From an uncultured Porphyromonadaceae bacterium (lineage in GTDB: Bacteria > Bacteroidota > Bacteroidia > Bacteroidales > Muribaculaceae): a DNA stretch of 64,000 nt. Within the stretch, counting starts at the first letter, position 1. Each line of letters begins with the position of its first letter. The DNA lies in NCBI GenBank assembly GCA_947643665.1, contig CANRWW010000001.1, positions 1 through 64,000 of the forward strand. The letters are read 5' to 3'. The position numbers were made by a program, and so were the translations under genes. Below, in pieces: positions 1 through 8,067 of this stretch. The notes beneath the pieces were generated by a model. It was not told the DNA's origin. It saw nothing but the letters and a program-made list of their open reading frames with translations, and made no database searches.

Positions 1-119
1 TGGGTGTTTGCTTTGCAATTTGCTGATTTTCAGCGTTTATTGCGGAGAGAGAGGTTCCTACGGATTTGACTCTTACTGCGGTATTAAGGCGCGGGGAGGG
101 GAACAGGGGGTTGGTCTCC

Positions 120-410
120 ATGCCTGAGGGAACATTGCGCGTTGTGCGTGTGAAGCTGTCCGGATGGCAGCGTGATGCCACTGTGGTGACTGATATGGGA
201 TCGCCCATTGCCCGGCGGCAGCATAACCGGTTTTCCTGCGGTGGTGTTGAGCAGCCTGTGGCTCTATGGAGCGGCGATGGGTCATTGGAGCTGTTTTCTC
301 TTCCTTCGTTGAATGGCACTCCGGTCGTGGAGGCTTTGACTGCTATTATTGATCCCGGACCGGAAATATATGAATTCGATGAGCGGGCATGGTGCCTGCT
401 TCCTGAGTGA
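120..410 (+). CDS. Hypothetical protein, about 96 residues
   Basis: I do not recognise this protein. The reading frame is open from position 27, after a TGA at 24-26, and runs to the TGA at 408-410. The first ATG is at 120; an upstream TTG at 66 would give 114 residues. There is no signal peptide, membrane segment or known motif. A strong intrinsic terminator follows directly (415-474), which supports a real transcription unit ending here. The next gene on the same strand encodes a phage portal-like protein, so a phage-derived origin is possible. It could also be the remnant of a gene whose front lies off the left edge. Confidence 0.35.
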   Translation: MPEGTLRVVRVKLSGWQRDATVVTDMGSPIARRQHNRFSCGGVEQPVALWSGDGSLELFSLPSLNGTPVVEALTAIIDPGPEIYEFDERAWCLLPE

Positions 411-414
411 ATTT

Positions 415-474
415 TGCCGGTTATCCGTAATTTGGGGCTTGCTCCCGTCTTATGCGGATAACCGGCAGTTTTTT
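415..474 (+). terminator. Intrinsic terminator after the first ORF
   Basis: A perfect 13-base inverted repeat (415-427 TGCCGGTTATCCG with 455-467 CGGATAACCGGCA) encloses a smaller GGGG-CTTG-CTCC hairpin and is followed by a T run (GTTTTTTAAC). It ends the upstream transcript. It also argues that the portal-like gene starts downstream at 493, not at the ATG at 349, because a start at 349 would place the hairpin inside the coding region. Confidence 0.8.
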
Positions 475-492
475 AACTTTATCTTAAAACAT

Positions 493-1962
493 ATGATTGA
501 AAATGATAAGAAACGGGCATTGCATGTGCTTGAAGCTGCCCATAATGCCTGGATGCGTCTTGGCCCGGTGAGGTCGCGCCGCCGCCGTTATTTGCGCTAT
601 ACTTATGGCGACCAATGGAGTGATCCCGCGACTGGGCGTGACGGTGAGGCAACAACGGAAGGGGAGCTTGCCACGACAGGAGGCCGCAGGCCGCTGACAA
701 ATAATCTTATCCGCAGGCTTGTAAAGACTGTTGTGGGCCGTTACCGTATGAATGCCGCCGGCACTGAGGCTTACGAAGTGGAAAGAACCGGAATAAAAGA
801 TAAAAATGCCGGCGGGAACGGCTGGAAGATTCTCAATGAACTTGACGAGTTGGATGCCCGCACGCTTGAGGAGTTCCTCATTTCAGGCATGGCAGTGCAT
901 CATCTCAGCCGGGAGCGACGGTTAAAAGGTGATGGGGTATGGGTTGACGCTGTTTCTCCTGATGATTTTTTTGTAAACGCCATCCGTGATCCTCGTTGTC
1001 ACGACATGGAGATGGTGGGACGTTTGCTGGATATGGGTATAGGGGAGATTGTCATGAGGTTTGCCCGTGGCGACCGTGGCCGCGCTATGGAGTTGCGCCG
1101 GCTTTATGCCTCGTTACAGGGTGCCGCGTCGGTGTTCGCATCGGATACTGTTGGTTGTTGTGCCGGAGGGGGTGAAGGATCTTTTTTCCATGCTCCGGCC
1201 GGCAGGTGCCGGGTTGTGGAAGTGTGGACGCTTGAGTGTGTGGAGCGATGGCGTTGTCATGATCCCCTTGCTGCCACTTTCAGGCTTATAAACAATCGGG
1301 AGCGGGAGATTGTGGAGAAACGTAATCGTTTGCGCCGCAAAAAAGGCTTGCCGGTGGCAGAGCTGAGATGGGAGACATGCACGTTATGGCGTTGCAGGAT
1401 GATGGCGCCTGATGGGACCGTGCTTGACGAATATGATTCACCCCTGAATGGCGGGGCTCCCCCTTTTGCTGTAAAGTTTTATCCGCTTGTTGATGGCGAC
1501 GTACATTCACTTGTAGAAGATGTGCTTGATCAGCAGCGATATGTGAATATACTTATAACAATGATGGACCGGATGATGGAAACTGCGGCAAAAGGTGTGC
1601 TTCTTTATCCGATAGGGTGCAAGCCTGATCATATCACATGGCGCGATATTGCCAACCGGTGGGCTGATCCGGGAGGAATAGTACCATTCAAGCCTTTTAT
1701 GGGTGCGGAGCCCCACCAGGTAGTGACGCCGATGGCAGATATAGGTGCGCGTGACATGCTTAAGACACAGATTGAATTGTTTGAAGATGTGTCTGGTGTG
1801 AGTGGTGCGCTTATGGGGAAGGCTGCCGGTGCCGGAGTCGGTGTGGAGCGTTATGAGAGCGAGGTGCGTAATGCCGCCGTAGCGGTTCTTGACCTGCTGT
1901 GCACGTTCAGCCATTTCACGGAGATGCGTGATAATCTTGCTGCATGCCTCAACGCAACATAA
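493..1962 (+). CDS. Phage portal-like protein
   Basis: The 489-residue product resembles P22-type phage portal proteins, which form the dodecameric DNA gate of the capsid. The N-terminal part has a YTYGDQW-type motif followed by PLTNNLIRRLVKTVVGRYR. The middle has a helical stretch (LVEDVLDQQRYVNILITMMDRMM), and the C-terminal part the SGVSGALMGKAAGAGVGVERYESEVRNA region before a truncated-looking end. I start it at 493 (MIENDKK), downstream of the terminator at 415-474, not at 349. No terminase, scaffold or capsid gene lies next to it in this window. It is either the edge of a prophage that continues left or a domesticated phage gene. The family call comes from motif recognition only. Confidence 0.6.
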   Translation: MIENDKKRALHVLEAAHNAWMRLGPVRSRRRRYLRYTYGDQWSDPATGRDGEATTEGELATTGGRRPLTNNLIRRLVKTVVGRYRMNAAGTEAYEVERTGIKDKNAGGNGWKILNELDELDARTLEEFLISGMAVHHLSRERRLKGDGVWVDAVSPDDFFVNAIRDPRCHDMEMVGRLLDMGIGEIVMRFARGDRGRAMELRRLYASLQGAASVFASDTVGCCAGGGEGSFFHAPAGRCRVVEVWTLECVERWRCHDPLAATFRLINNREREIVEKRNRLRRKKGLPVAELRWETCTLWRCRMMAPDGTVLDEYDSPLNGGAPPFAVKFYPLVDGDVHSLVEDVLDQQRYVNILITMMDRMMETAAKGVLLYPIGCKPDHITWRDIANRWADPGGIVPFKPFMGAEPHQVVTPMADIGARDMLKTQIELFEDVSGVSGALMGKAAGAGVGVERYESEVRNAAVAVLDLLCTFSHFTEMRDNLAACLNAT

Positions 1963-2019
1963 TTTCAGGAATCCTTTGATTTAACATTTGTGGGCATTAT
2001 TATGGCACAGGTATGGAGT

Positions 2020-2027
2020 TATCTTTG
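2020..2027 (+). promoter_or_regulatory. -7 box TATCTTTG before the 141-residue ORF
   Basis: This is a perfect match to the Bacteroidetes -7 consensus TAnnTTTG, 68 bases before the ATG at 2096. No well-spaced -33 TTG is visible. It lies inside an alternative reading frame that opens at 1990, which argues against that frame being the gene. Confidence 0.55.
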
Positions 2028-2095
2028 CAGAGAACTTCAACGAAGATATTTATGCCTGCTTTTTCCTTTAAACCTGAAAACAACTGATAGAGAGA

Positions 2096-2521
2096 ATGGA
2101 GAACTACCAAGAGAGGAATGCCGACTTTCTGAGGTCGGTGCGCCAATGGCAAGAGAGGGGGAGGGCACTCACCGGACGTCCGTTGTCAATGCGGACGGCG
2201 GTGAGAAAAGCCCTCTACGGGGGAGCCCCGCGATTTTATATCACACGAGAGCATGTCTGGAAAAAAATGCGTGAGCGCCGCAGGCGTTTGCCACCGGCAG
2301 AAAAGCCTCACCGTCGTGCCATGTGGGATGAAATAGAACGTGCGCTCGAAAGCCGTCAGCGGCATATGCCGGATGAGAGCAGATGGGAGGCTCTTGATTA
2401 TGTGCTCTGCTGCCATAATCCTTCAGGATTCTTTATAACGGAACCATATGCGTTGCGGCTTGTGTACAATGAGATGAGAAAACGGGATAGCAATGACCAG
2501 AAAAGTGATCGAAAACAATGA
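2096..2521 (+). CDS. Conserved-looking hypothetical protein, basic, 141 residues
   Basis: I do not recognise the family. The protein is soluble and rich in Arg and charged residues (WKKMRERRRRLPPAEKPHRRAMWDEIERALESRQRHM), mostly helical in appearance, with no signal peptide. The start at 2096 sits 68 bases after a -7 box. Its stop overlaps the next start in an ATGA arrangement (2518-2521), so the two genes are translationally coupled. Its position after the portal-like gene suggests a phage-related or DNA-associated role, which is inference only. Confidence 0.6.
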   Translation: MENYQERNADFLRSVRQWQERGRALTGRPLSMRTAVRKALYGGAPRFYITREHVWKKMRERRRRLPPAEKPHRRAMWDEIERALESRQRHMPDESRWEALDYVLCCHNPSGFFITEPYALRLVYNEMRKRDSNDQKSDRKQ

Positions 2522-3012
2522 AAATAGAACTTAACGATACCGCGATATGCGATGAGATATTGGCGTTGACAGCCTTAAGGAGCAGTAGCCGCCGCGACAA
2601 TATGGAGGAAACCGCGATGCTGACGCGTGATTGCCTGCCTGGACTTAGAAACATGGTGCGGATGATGTTTGCAGATACTGTCGTGCAGCTTCACGGGTAT
2701 GTGAGGGGATGTGGCCTTGATGAATCTGATCCTTCTCCCAGTCTGCCATATGGCGGCGATGGCGAGATGAGGCTTATGGTGGAGCTGGAAACAGGTATAG
2801 AACCTTCTTCCGGCATGGCACTGGCAATGAAGCGTACTTTGGAGCATGTGGTGGCATCAAAAGTGCTGGAGGCTGTGGCGGGAGCCGGTGACCATGATTT
2901 TGCCGATAGCCTCAGGGCGCAATGCCAGGGCGCTGTTGAAGCATTGCGGCATACTTTGGACGGGATGGATATGGAATGCGTGCCACCGGCGGTGGCTGGC
3001 CATCGTTTCTGA
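2518..3012 (+). CDS. Hypothetical protein, 164 residues, coupled to upstream gene
   Basis: I do not recognise this protein. It has no signal peptide or membrane segment and is predicted helical, with a GMALAMKRTLEHVVASKVLEAVAGAGDHDF stretch near the middle. Its ATG overlaps the preceding stop (ATGA), which points to co-translation and a shared function with the 141-residue protein. The following gene has its own promoter, so this is the end of the unit. Confidence 0.55.
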   Translation: MKIELNDTAICDEILALTALRSSSRRDNMEETAMLTRDCLPGLRNMVRMMFADTVVQLHGYVRGCGLDESDPSPSLPYGGDGEMRLMVELETGIEPSSGMALAMKRTLEHVVASKVLEAVAGAGDHDFADSLRAQCQGAVEALRHTLDGMDMECVPPAVAGHRF

Positions 3013-3052
3013 ACCATCGGCAGTGACTGTGCGTTTAAATAAGTATCCGAAA

Positions 3053-3060
3053 TAATTTTG
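3053..3060 (+). promoter_or_regulatory. -7 box TAATTTTG for the NlpE-like lipoprotein
   Basis: This perfect TAnnTTTG box lies 47 bases upstream of the ATG at 3108. The -33 region is weak (TTTA around 3034). Confidence 0.55.
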
Positions 3061-3107
3061 ACAGCTTAATAATGTCGCTTTAATTTCTAACAGCTAATTA
3101 TAATATA

Positions 3108-3587
3108 ATGAAGACGTACCAGTTGTTTCCCATAGCTGCGGCCGCCTTGTTTATGGCAGCGTGCTCCGGTTCCGGGCATAAAGGCGATTCCAAAGGACAT
3201 GATTCCGTCTTTAAAGATGGCCGTGACCGATACGAAGAATATACAGGTTTGTTACCGGCTGCGGACTCTGAAGGGATCGAATATACCCTGAGGCTTGAAT
3301 ATGACCATGATGACGATTTTAACGAAGGAGATTTCAAAATGCGTCAGGTATATATAGATCAGACTGGTTCTACGGTATATGACAGCAAAGGAGATTTTGA
3401 GGTTCTGACCGGTACGCCGGATAATGCCAGCCAGCGTTATCTGCGTCTGGTTTCTGAACCTGCGAAAGGTGCTCCCGCTGATACCACATATTTTCTGGTG
3501 ACTTCTGACAGTGTACTTACTATGGTGGGACCTGATTTGAAACGGTCGGCAAGCGGTCTGAATTATGATCTGAAGCTGAAGAAATAA
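3108..3587 (+). CDS. NlpE-like outer-membrane lipoprotein lacking the Cys pair
   Basis: The 159-residue precursor has a lipoprotein signal with lipobox MAAC, so Cys19 would be lipidated after cleavage by signal peptidase II. Residues 45-60 (YTGLLPAADSEGIEYT) match the start of the NlpE N-terminal domain, which in NlpE carries a C-A-D-C motif. NlpE is an outer-membrane lipoprotein that senses copper and adhesion stress upstream of Cpx in Enterobacteria. Here Ala51 and Ser54 replace both cysteines, so metal or redox sensing through this motif is unlikely. The rest is an acidic beta-rich domain. It is a single gene with its own promoter and a terminator shared with the convergent permease gene. 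Confidence 0.75.
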   Translation: MKTYQLFPIAAAALFMAACSGSGHKGDSKGHDSVFKDGRDRYEEYTGLLPAADSEGIEYTLRLEYDHDDDFNEGDFKMRQVYIDQTGSTVYDSKGDFEVLTGTPDNASQRYLRLVSEPAKGAPADTTYFLVTSDSVLTMVGPDLKRSASGLNYDLKLKK

Positions 3588-3617
3588 GCTGGTGGAATTT
3601 TTTCTTCCCTTTTATCT

Positions 3618-3648
3618 ACGGCGGTGCGGCAATGGGTTGCACCGCCGT
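3618..3648. terminator. Bidirectional terminator hairpin
   Basis: ACGGCGGTGC (3618-3627) pairs perfectly with GCACCGCCGT (3639-3648) across an 11-base loop. T-rich sequence lies on the left side (TTTTTTCTTCCCTTTT region), which serves the minus-strand transcript. It sits between the convergent ends of the lipoprotein gene and the permease gene. Confidence 0.7.
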
Positions 3649-3651
3649 GTG

Positions 3652-4923
3652 TCATTTACGGCGTAACATCAATATGGCAGGTGTGATAAGCATGGCGACT
3701 GCCATGACGGATAATAAAGTCGTGACTATATCGTATGGCTCAAGAAGTACGGGATATGCGTCTACGGCCATCAGGGTAGGGTCTGCTGCGTTTAACTTAA
3801 TCCACCCGAAATGTTGCTGGCATAATACGAGCGCGGATCCTATGGTCAGTCCGGCGGTTCCCCCGAGAATCACTATAAGCCATCCTTGATTGATGAATAT
3901 GCGGTCTGTAAGGCTGCGTGTGCCCCCCATTGCTTTTATAATATTCATGTTCCCCTCTTTTTCAAGTATCATCATGGAGAGTGTGGACACTATGTTGAAA
4001 GAGGCGATGACAAGTATGAATCCGAGCATAAGGAATGTAATCCATTTTTCAATGGCGATCATACGGAAAGCCTGTTCCTGCTGTCGGTACCGGTCTTTTA
4101 CTTCGATGCCGAGATGAGCTACAGTTTCTGACAATGTGTGCTCAAGTTTTTTTATATCGGTTGTTTTTGCTGCTGTAACGGCTATGGATGTGGCTTCATT
4201 ATTATAGCTGAGAAGTTCCGAAGCTGTTTTGTATGGCAGCAGTATCATGTTTTTGTCGTATTCCTCCTGTTCGATCTGGTAAACCCCTTTGGCACGCATC
4301 AGCCGTTTGCGGAACGCTCCCATCGGGTTTGCCGGATTTATTCGTCCCTGCCGCCTCGGTTCATAGATTTCAAAATCGCATAACCCTTGTGTGGGACGCA
4401 GGTTCAGTCCCATGGCTGCCCCTACGCTCAGAATGGCGCCTTCGTAAGAAACGGTGTCGGATTCGTTGTCCAGGAATGTGCCGTGGAATGAACCGGCGCC
4501 ATCAATTATGACTTTGCTTATGCCGGAAGATTTGATCCCCTCATCTGTCATTCCCTTTATCATTACGCCCATTTTCCGGTCTCCCGTTACGGCAAACGCC
4601 TGTTCTGTTATTTCCGGTTCGGCAGATGCTACTCCTGGGATAGACCGTAGGCCCATGCATAGCGAGTCTATTCCTGAGATGCTTTTGCCGGTTGCAGGAA
4701 TGAGCATAAAATCCGGATCAAGTTTTGAGAGTTTCTGTTCGGCAAGCGAACTGAAACCGTTGAATACGGACAGTACTATGATCATAGCGGCGGATGCCAC
4801 GGCAATTGCCATGACAGATATGGCAGATATGACGTTGACCGCTCCGTGTGATTTGCGCGACATGAGGTAGCGCAATGCGATACTCAAAGAAAGGCGATTC
4901 AATTGGCTGCTTGCAATTGTCAA
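3652..4923 (-). CDS. LolC/LolE-like ABC transporter permease (FtsX family)
   Basis: The 423-residue product has the LolC/E layout. An N-terminal membrane segment (AVNVISAISVMAIAVASAAMIIVLSVFNGF) is followed by a large periplasmic domain (about 60-265), and then three membrane segments with the FtsX-type sequence LSMMILEKEGNMNIIKAMGGT between them. Such permeases release lipoproteins from the inner membrane to LolA, or act as MacB-like transporters. The ATPase is not in this window. It follows rbfA by 41 bases on the same strand and is probably co-transcribed with it. Confidence 0.8.
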   Translation of the reverse strand: MTIASSQLNRLSLSIALRYLMSRKSHGAVNVISAISVMAIAVASAAMIIVLSVFNGFSSLAEQKLSKLDPDFMLIPATGKSISGIDSLCMGLRSIPGVASAEPEITEQAFAVTGDRKMGVMIKGMTDEGIKSSGISKVIIDGAGSFHGTFLDNESDTVSYEGAILSVGAAMGLNLRPTQGLCDFEIYEPRRQGRINPANPMGAFRKRLMRAKGVYQIEQEEYDKNMILLPYKTASELLSYNNEATSIAVTAAKTTDIKKLEHTLSETVAHLGIEVKDRYRQQEQAFRMIAIEKWITFLMLGFILVIASFNIVSTLSMMILEKEGNMNIIKAMGGTRSLTDRIFINQGWLIVILGGTAGLTIGSALVLCQQHFGWIKLNAADPTLMAVDAYPVLLEPYDIVTTLLSVMAVAMLITPAILMLRRK

Positions 4924-4964
4924 TCTGCAATCAGTTGGATTGCCGGTTGCAGATCAGGGAATTA

Positions 4965-5300
4965 CTAATTGTTCAAGAGTTTATCAATGTTGTCTATATA
5001 GTCAAGCGAATCATCCAGAAAGAAGCTCAATTCAGGAGTCTTTCTTAATTGAAAGCGTACTTTCTGGGCCAGTTCGTAACGTATGGTCTTGGCGTTGCGT
5101 GTTATGTTCTCAATTATTTCCTGTGATTTATCCGATGGGAAGATTGAGAGATATGCTTTTGCGATACTCAGGTCCGGACTGGTGCGTACTGCCGACACGG
5201 AAACGAGTATGCCATGGGTTTTTGCTGTTTGTTGACGCAATATTTCACTCAACTCTTTCTGTATGAGGCGCGATATTTTGGCTTGACGGGTAGTTTCCAT
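4965..5300 (-). CDS. rbfA: Ribosome-binding factor A
   Basis: The 111-residue protein matches RbfA across its whole length: an N-terminal helix (TRQAKISRLIQKELSEILRQQ), the strand VSVSAVRTSPDLSIAKAYLSIFP, and the RFQLRKTPELSFFLDDSLDYIDNIDKLL ending that is the family hallmark. RbfA binds the 30S subunit late in assembly and helps 16S 5'-end maturation. A -7 box lies 90 bases upstream (5389-5396). The permease gene follows on the same transcript. Confidence 0.92.
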   Translation of the reverse strand: METTRQAKISRLIQKELSEILRQQTAKTHGILVSVSAVRTSPDLSIAKAYLSIFPSDKSQEIIENITRNAKTIRYELAQKVRFQLRKTPELSFFLDDSLDYIDNIDKLLNN

Positions 5301-5388
5301 ATATTTGGTCTTAAAAATTTAATGGATTTCGGGATATATCCCCAAAAGCATTTTGTGCTGGATGTAATTATAACACCGCATCCTTGTG

Positions 5389-5396
5389 CAAAGTTA
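5389..5396 (-). promoter_or_regulatory. -7 box for rbfA (TAACTTTG on minus strand)
   Basis: The plus strand reads CAAAGTTA, a perfect TAnnTTTG on the minus strand, about 90 bases upstream of the rbfA start. No clear -33 element is seen. Confidence 0.55.
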
Positions 5397-5475
5397 ACAA
5401 AAAAATTGGAAGCATGATGTTTGAGGCTTAATTGTTAAATATGTTAACACGACATTTCAATTCAGTAAATTGGGT

Positions 5476-5483
5476 TAAATTTG
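5476..5483 (+). promoter_or_regulatory. -7 box TAAATTTG for the secreted endonuclease
   Basis: This perfect TAnnTTTG box lies 52 bases upstream of the ATG at 5536. It and the rbfA box form a divergent promoter region. Confidence 0.6.
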
Positions 5484-5535
5484 CAACCCTTTAGCGCCTG
5501 TGTGAAGCGTGCGTGTATTTATTACATAGAATTAT

Positions 5536-7974
5536 ATGATTAAGAGAATTTATGCCATGATCATGGCTGCCGGTTCCTTGACGATGGGAGCCGCCGAACC
5601 TGCCAATTATTATTCTTCCTGCGAGGGGAAGACTGGCGAAGCATTATTGAAAGCTCTTGCTGGTGTGGTAAGCAATCACAGGAATGTCGGTTATGACGGA
5701 CTGTGGAATGTGTACAAAACGTCGGATGTGCATCCAGACGGTACGTTATGGGATATTTATACCACAAAAAACTGGGGTGTGACTTTCACTAAGTGCGGCA
5801 ATTATAAAGTTATAGGGGACTGCATAAACCGTGAACATTCTTTTCCGAAAAGCTGGTGGGGAGGCAAAAAGGCCGCCCAATATTCAGATGCGTACCATCT
5901 TTATCCTACAGACGGGAAAGTCAACGGCCAGCGCAGCAATTACCCGTATGGCGAGTGTGCAGGAGGAAAGTCACTGGCCAACAATGGCAGTGTGCGTGCA
6001 TTGGGGCGCTTGGGAGCAAGCACTTTCAGCGGTTTCAGCGGCACTGTTTTTGAGCCTGACGATGAGTATAAAGGAGACCTTGCCCGTTCGTATTTCTATA
6101 TGGCGACGGCATATAACAGCAGCATTGCGCAATGGACACAGGGCAATGGCAGCCAGATGCTTGCAGGTAATTCTTATCCGGTGTTCAAGGAATGGAGCAT
6201 CAACCTGTTGCTGAAATGGAGCCGTCAGGATCCGGTCAGCGACAAAGAGTTGAACCGTAACGAAGCCATAAGCAAACATCAGAATAACCGTAATCCGTTC
6301 ATTGACCATCCCGAACTGGTAGAGTATATATGGGGTAATAAGAAAGGTGTTGCATGGTATGTAGGGGCCGGGACCGATCCTTTGATACACGCCCCTGCCG
6401 ACGGAAGCGTCATTGATCTTGGGCTGGGAGCCGTGGGTTTGACCCGCTCGGTGAGGATTGCCGTGAAAGGTACTGCCATTTCCGAAAATGTGCGTGCTTC
6501 CGTAAGCGGGGTGGGATTCAGCGTGGCCCCGTCGTCGGTTGCTGCATCAGATGTAAACGGCGCCGGTGGAACTATTACAATAAGCTATTCTTCGGAAACT
6601 GCTGGCAGCGCTTCAGGTATCCTTACTCTTACATCCGGTGATACAAAGAACATATGCACGCTTATATGCACTGCTGTGGACGGTTTGCCAGCCGGAGAAG
6701 CCACCAATATTACAGAAACATCTTTTGTAGCCAACTGGAGTTGTATTGACGATCCTACGGATCTTTATATCCTCAATGTATATCGCGATGGTGAAGAGAT
6801 TGATGAGTCGCCGATGAGCGTGCGTGCCGGCGAGGAAATGCTTCTTGTGGAGTCGCTTGAACCAGAGACTACTTATACATATACTGTAAGTAACGGGAAG
6901 ATCACTTCTGACCCAGTGACTGTGACTACGTTGGCTCCACAACCTTCGATACAGTTGCTGTATGATGGTGAACTGGCTTTTGTGACTATGCCAGGCGAAC
7001 CCTCTGCAATAGCGGAGATATTGGTTGATGCTGAAAATATATCGGGCGATATCAAAGTGGAAGTGGAGGCTCCTTTCCGTGTAAGCACGGATAAATCAAA
7101 CTGGAGCCTGACCACTACGCTCACGCCGGATGAGGATCGTTTCTATATGCAGCTGCTTTCTCATAGCGAGGGCGTATATAACAGCTCTGTTGTGGTAAGT
7201 TCCGGTGATTATACCAATGATGATGTGGACGTGCAGGGCACCGTAACGGCAAATCTTACCGATTTCCATGAAGATTTCGAGCCAGATGCCGCTGGTGGCG
7301 GTTCTTATGGCGACAAAACTTATAAAGGGACCGCATGCACATGGAGCACTACGGCACTTTTTGAAAAAGGTGGTTCAAATTCATATCCCCATGAAGGTGA
7401 GCAGGCTGCAAGAATGAACAAATCGGGCAACCGCCATCTTACCATGATGGAGAGCAAGCCGAACGGCATAGGGACACTCAGTTTCTGGGCACATCTTTGG
7501 AGAGATGACAGCACTCCAGCCGCGATGGAAGTGCTTGTATCCGGCGACAATGGAGCCACATGGGATAAGATAACGACAGTTGAAATCCCTGTAAACAAGC
7601 CTTCGGGAGGCAATAATGAATATGCCGAGTTCACAGTGGATGTAAACCGCAAGGGTGCTGTGCGTCTGAAACTGAACCAGACTGCCGGTGCGAGAATCAT
7701 GATTGACGACATACGTCTTACTCCGTTCGGAAGCGGTTCGGGCATAGAGAGTGCCAATGATGCGGAATATCATTCATGGGACGCTTATTGCTTCGGCGGC
7801 AAACTTGTACTTGAGAGTGACGGCCGCTCCGTGGACGAAGTCTCGGTTTACTCTGTGGACGGAACGCTGATGTATACCGGCATATTGAGCCAGGGAACGA
7901 CAACGCTTTCCTTCCCTTCAGGGCTTTACCTTGTGACTGTACGCGACTTTACGCGTCGTGTCGTGGTGAAGTAA
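5536..7974 (+). CDS. Secreted endonuclease I with Ig-like, Fn3 and C-terminal sorting-like domains
   Basis: The 812-residue protein starts with a signal peptide (MIKRIYAMIMAAGSLTMGAAEPA). Residues about 25-270 form an endonuclease I (EndA/NucM-type, Pfam Endonuclease_1) domain. Its motifs NREHSFPKSWW and SDAYHLYPTDGKVNGQRSN carry the His and Asn residues used for metal-dependent, non-specific DNA cleavage. Next come a BACON/Ig-like domain (about 290-380), a fibronectin III-like domain (about 385-470) and a jelly-roll-like domain (about 570-740). The last 70 residues (VYSVDGTLMYTG ... GLYLVTVRDFTRRVVVK) resemble the type A C-terminal sorting domain of the type IX secretion system. It probably acts outside the cell in DNA scavenging. 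No secretion gene is nearby. Confidence 0.85.
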   Translation: MIKRIYAMIMAAGSLTMGAAEPANYYSSCEGKTGEALLKALAGVVSNHRNVGYDGLWNVYKTSDVHPDGTLWDIYTTKNWGVTFTKCGNYKVIGDCINREHSFPKSWWGGKKAAQYSDAYHLYPTDGKVNGQRSNYPYGECAGGKSLANNGSVRALGRLGASTFSGFSGTVFEPDDEYKGDLARSYFYMATAYNSSIAQWTQGNGSQMLAGNSYPVFKEWSINLLLKWSRQDPVSDKELNRNEAISKHQNNRNPFIDHPELVEYIWGNKKGVAWYVGAGTDPLIHAPADGSVIDLGLGAVGLTRSVRIAVKGTAISENVRASVSGVGFSVAPSSVAASDVNGAGGTITISYSSETAGSASGILTLTSGDTKNICTLICTAVDGLPAGEATNITETSFVANWSCIDDPTDLYILNVYRDGEEIDESPMSVRAGEEMLLVESLEPETTYTYTVSNGKITSDPVTVTTLAPQPSIQLLYDGELAFVTMPGEPSAIAEILVDAENISGDIKVEVEAPFRVSTDKSNWSLTTTLTPDEDRFYMQLLSHSEGVYNSSVVVSSGDYTNDDVDVQGTVTANLTDFHEDFEPDAAGGGSYGDKTYKGTACTWSTTALFEKGGSNSYPHEGEQAARMNKSGNRHLTMMESKPNGIGTLSFWAHLWRDDSTPAAMEVLVSGDNGATWDKITTVEIPVNKPSGGNNEYAEFTVDVNRKGAVRLKLNQTAGARIMIDDIRLTPFGSGSGIESANDAEYHSWDAYCFGGKLVLESDGRSVDEVSVYSVDGTLMYTGILSQGTTTLSFPSGLYLVTVRDFTRRVVVK

Positions 7975-7996
7975 ACTTAATGTGCTGTCAGGGCAA

Positions 7997-8047
7997 AAAG
8001 CAATGCGGTGTGGCAAAATTCAGAATTTTGCCACACCGCATTGCTTT
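7997..8047. terminator. Long bidirectional terminator hairpin
   Basis: A perfect 24-base inverted repeat (7997-8020 with 8024-8047) encloses the 3-base loop CAG. The inner part reads GGCAAAATT-CAG-AATTTTGCC, so each strand has an A tract before and a T tract after the GC-rich stem. It separates the convergent endonuclease and DUF4294 genes. Similar hairpins occur at 54296-54329 and 59953-59983. Confidence 0.8.
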
Positions 8048-8067
8048 GATTTTGAGGGGGAGAATTA

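Noticed and set aside
349..492. Earlier start for the portal-like gene at 349
   Set aside because: It would overlap the preceding ORF and include a strong terminator hairpin (415-474) in the coding region.
1990..2274. Open frame of 94 codons overlapping the 141-residue gene
   Set aside because: A perfect -7 box (2020-2027) lies inside it, it overlaps the better frame at 2096 for most of its length, and its composition is not protein-like.
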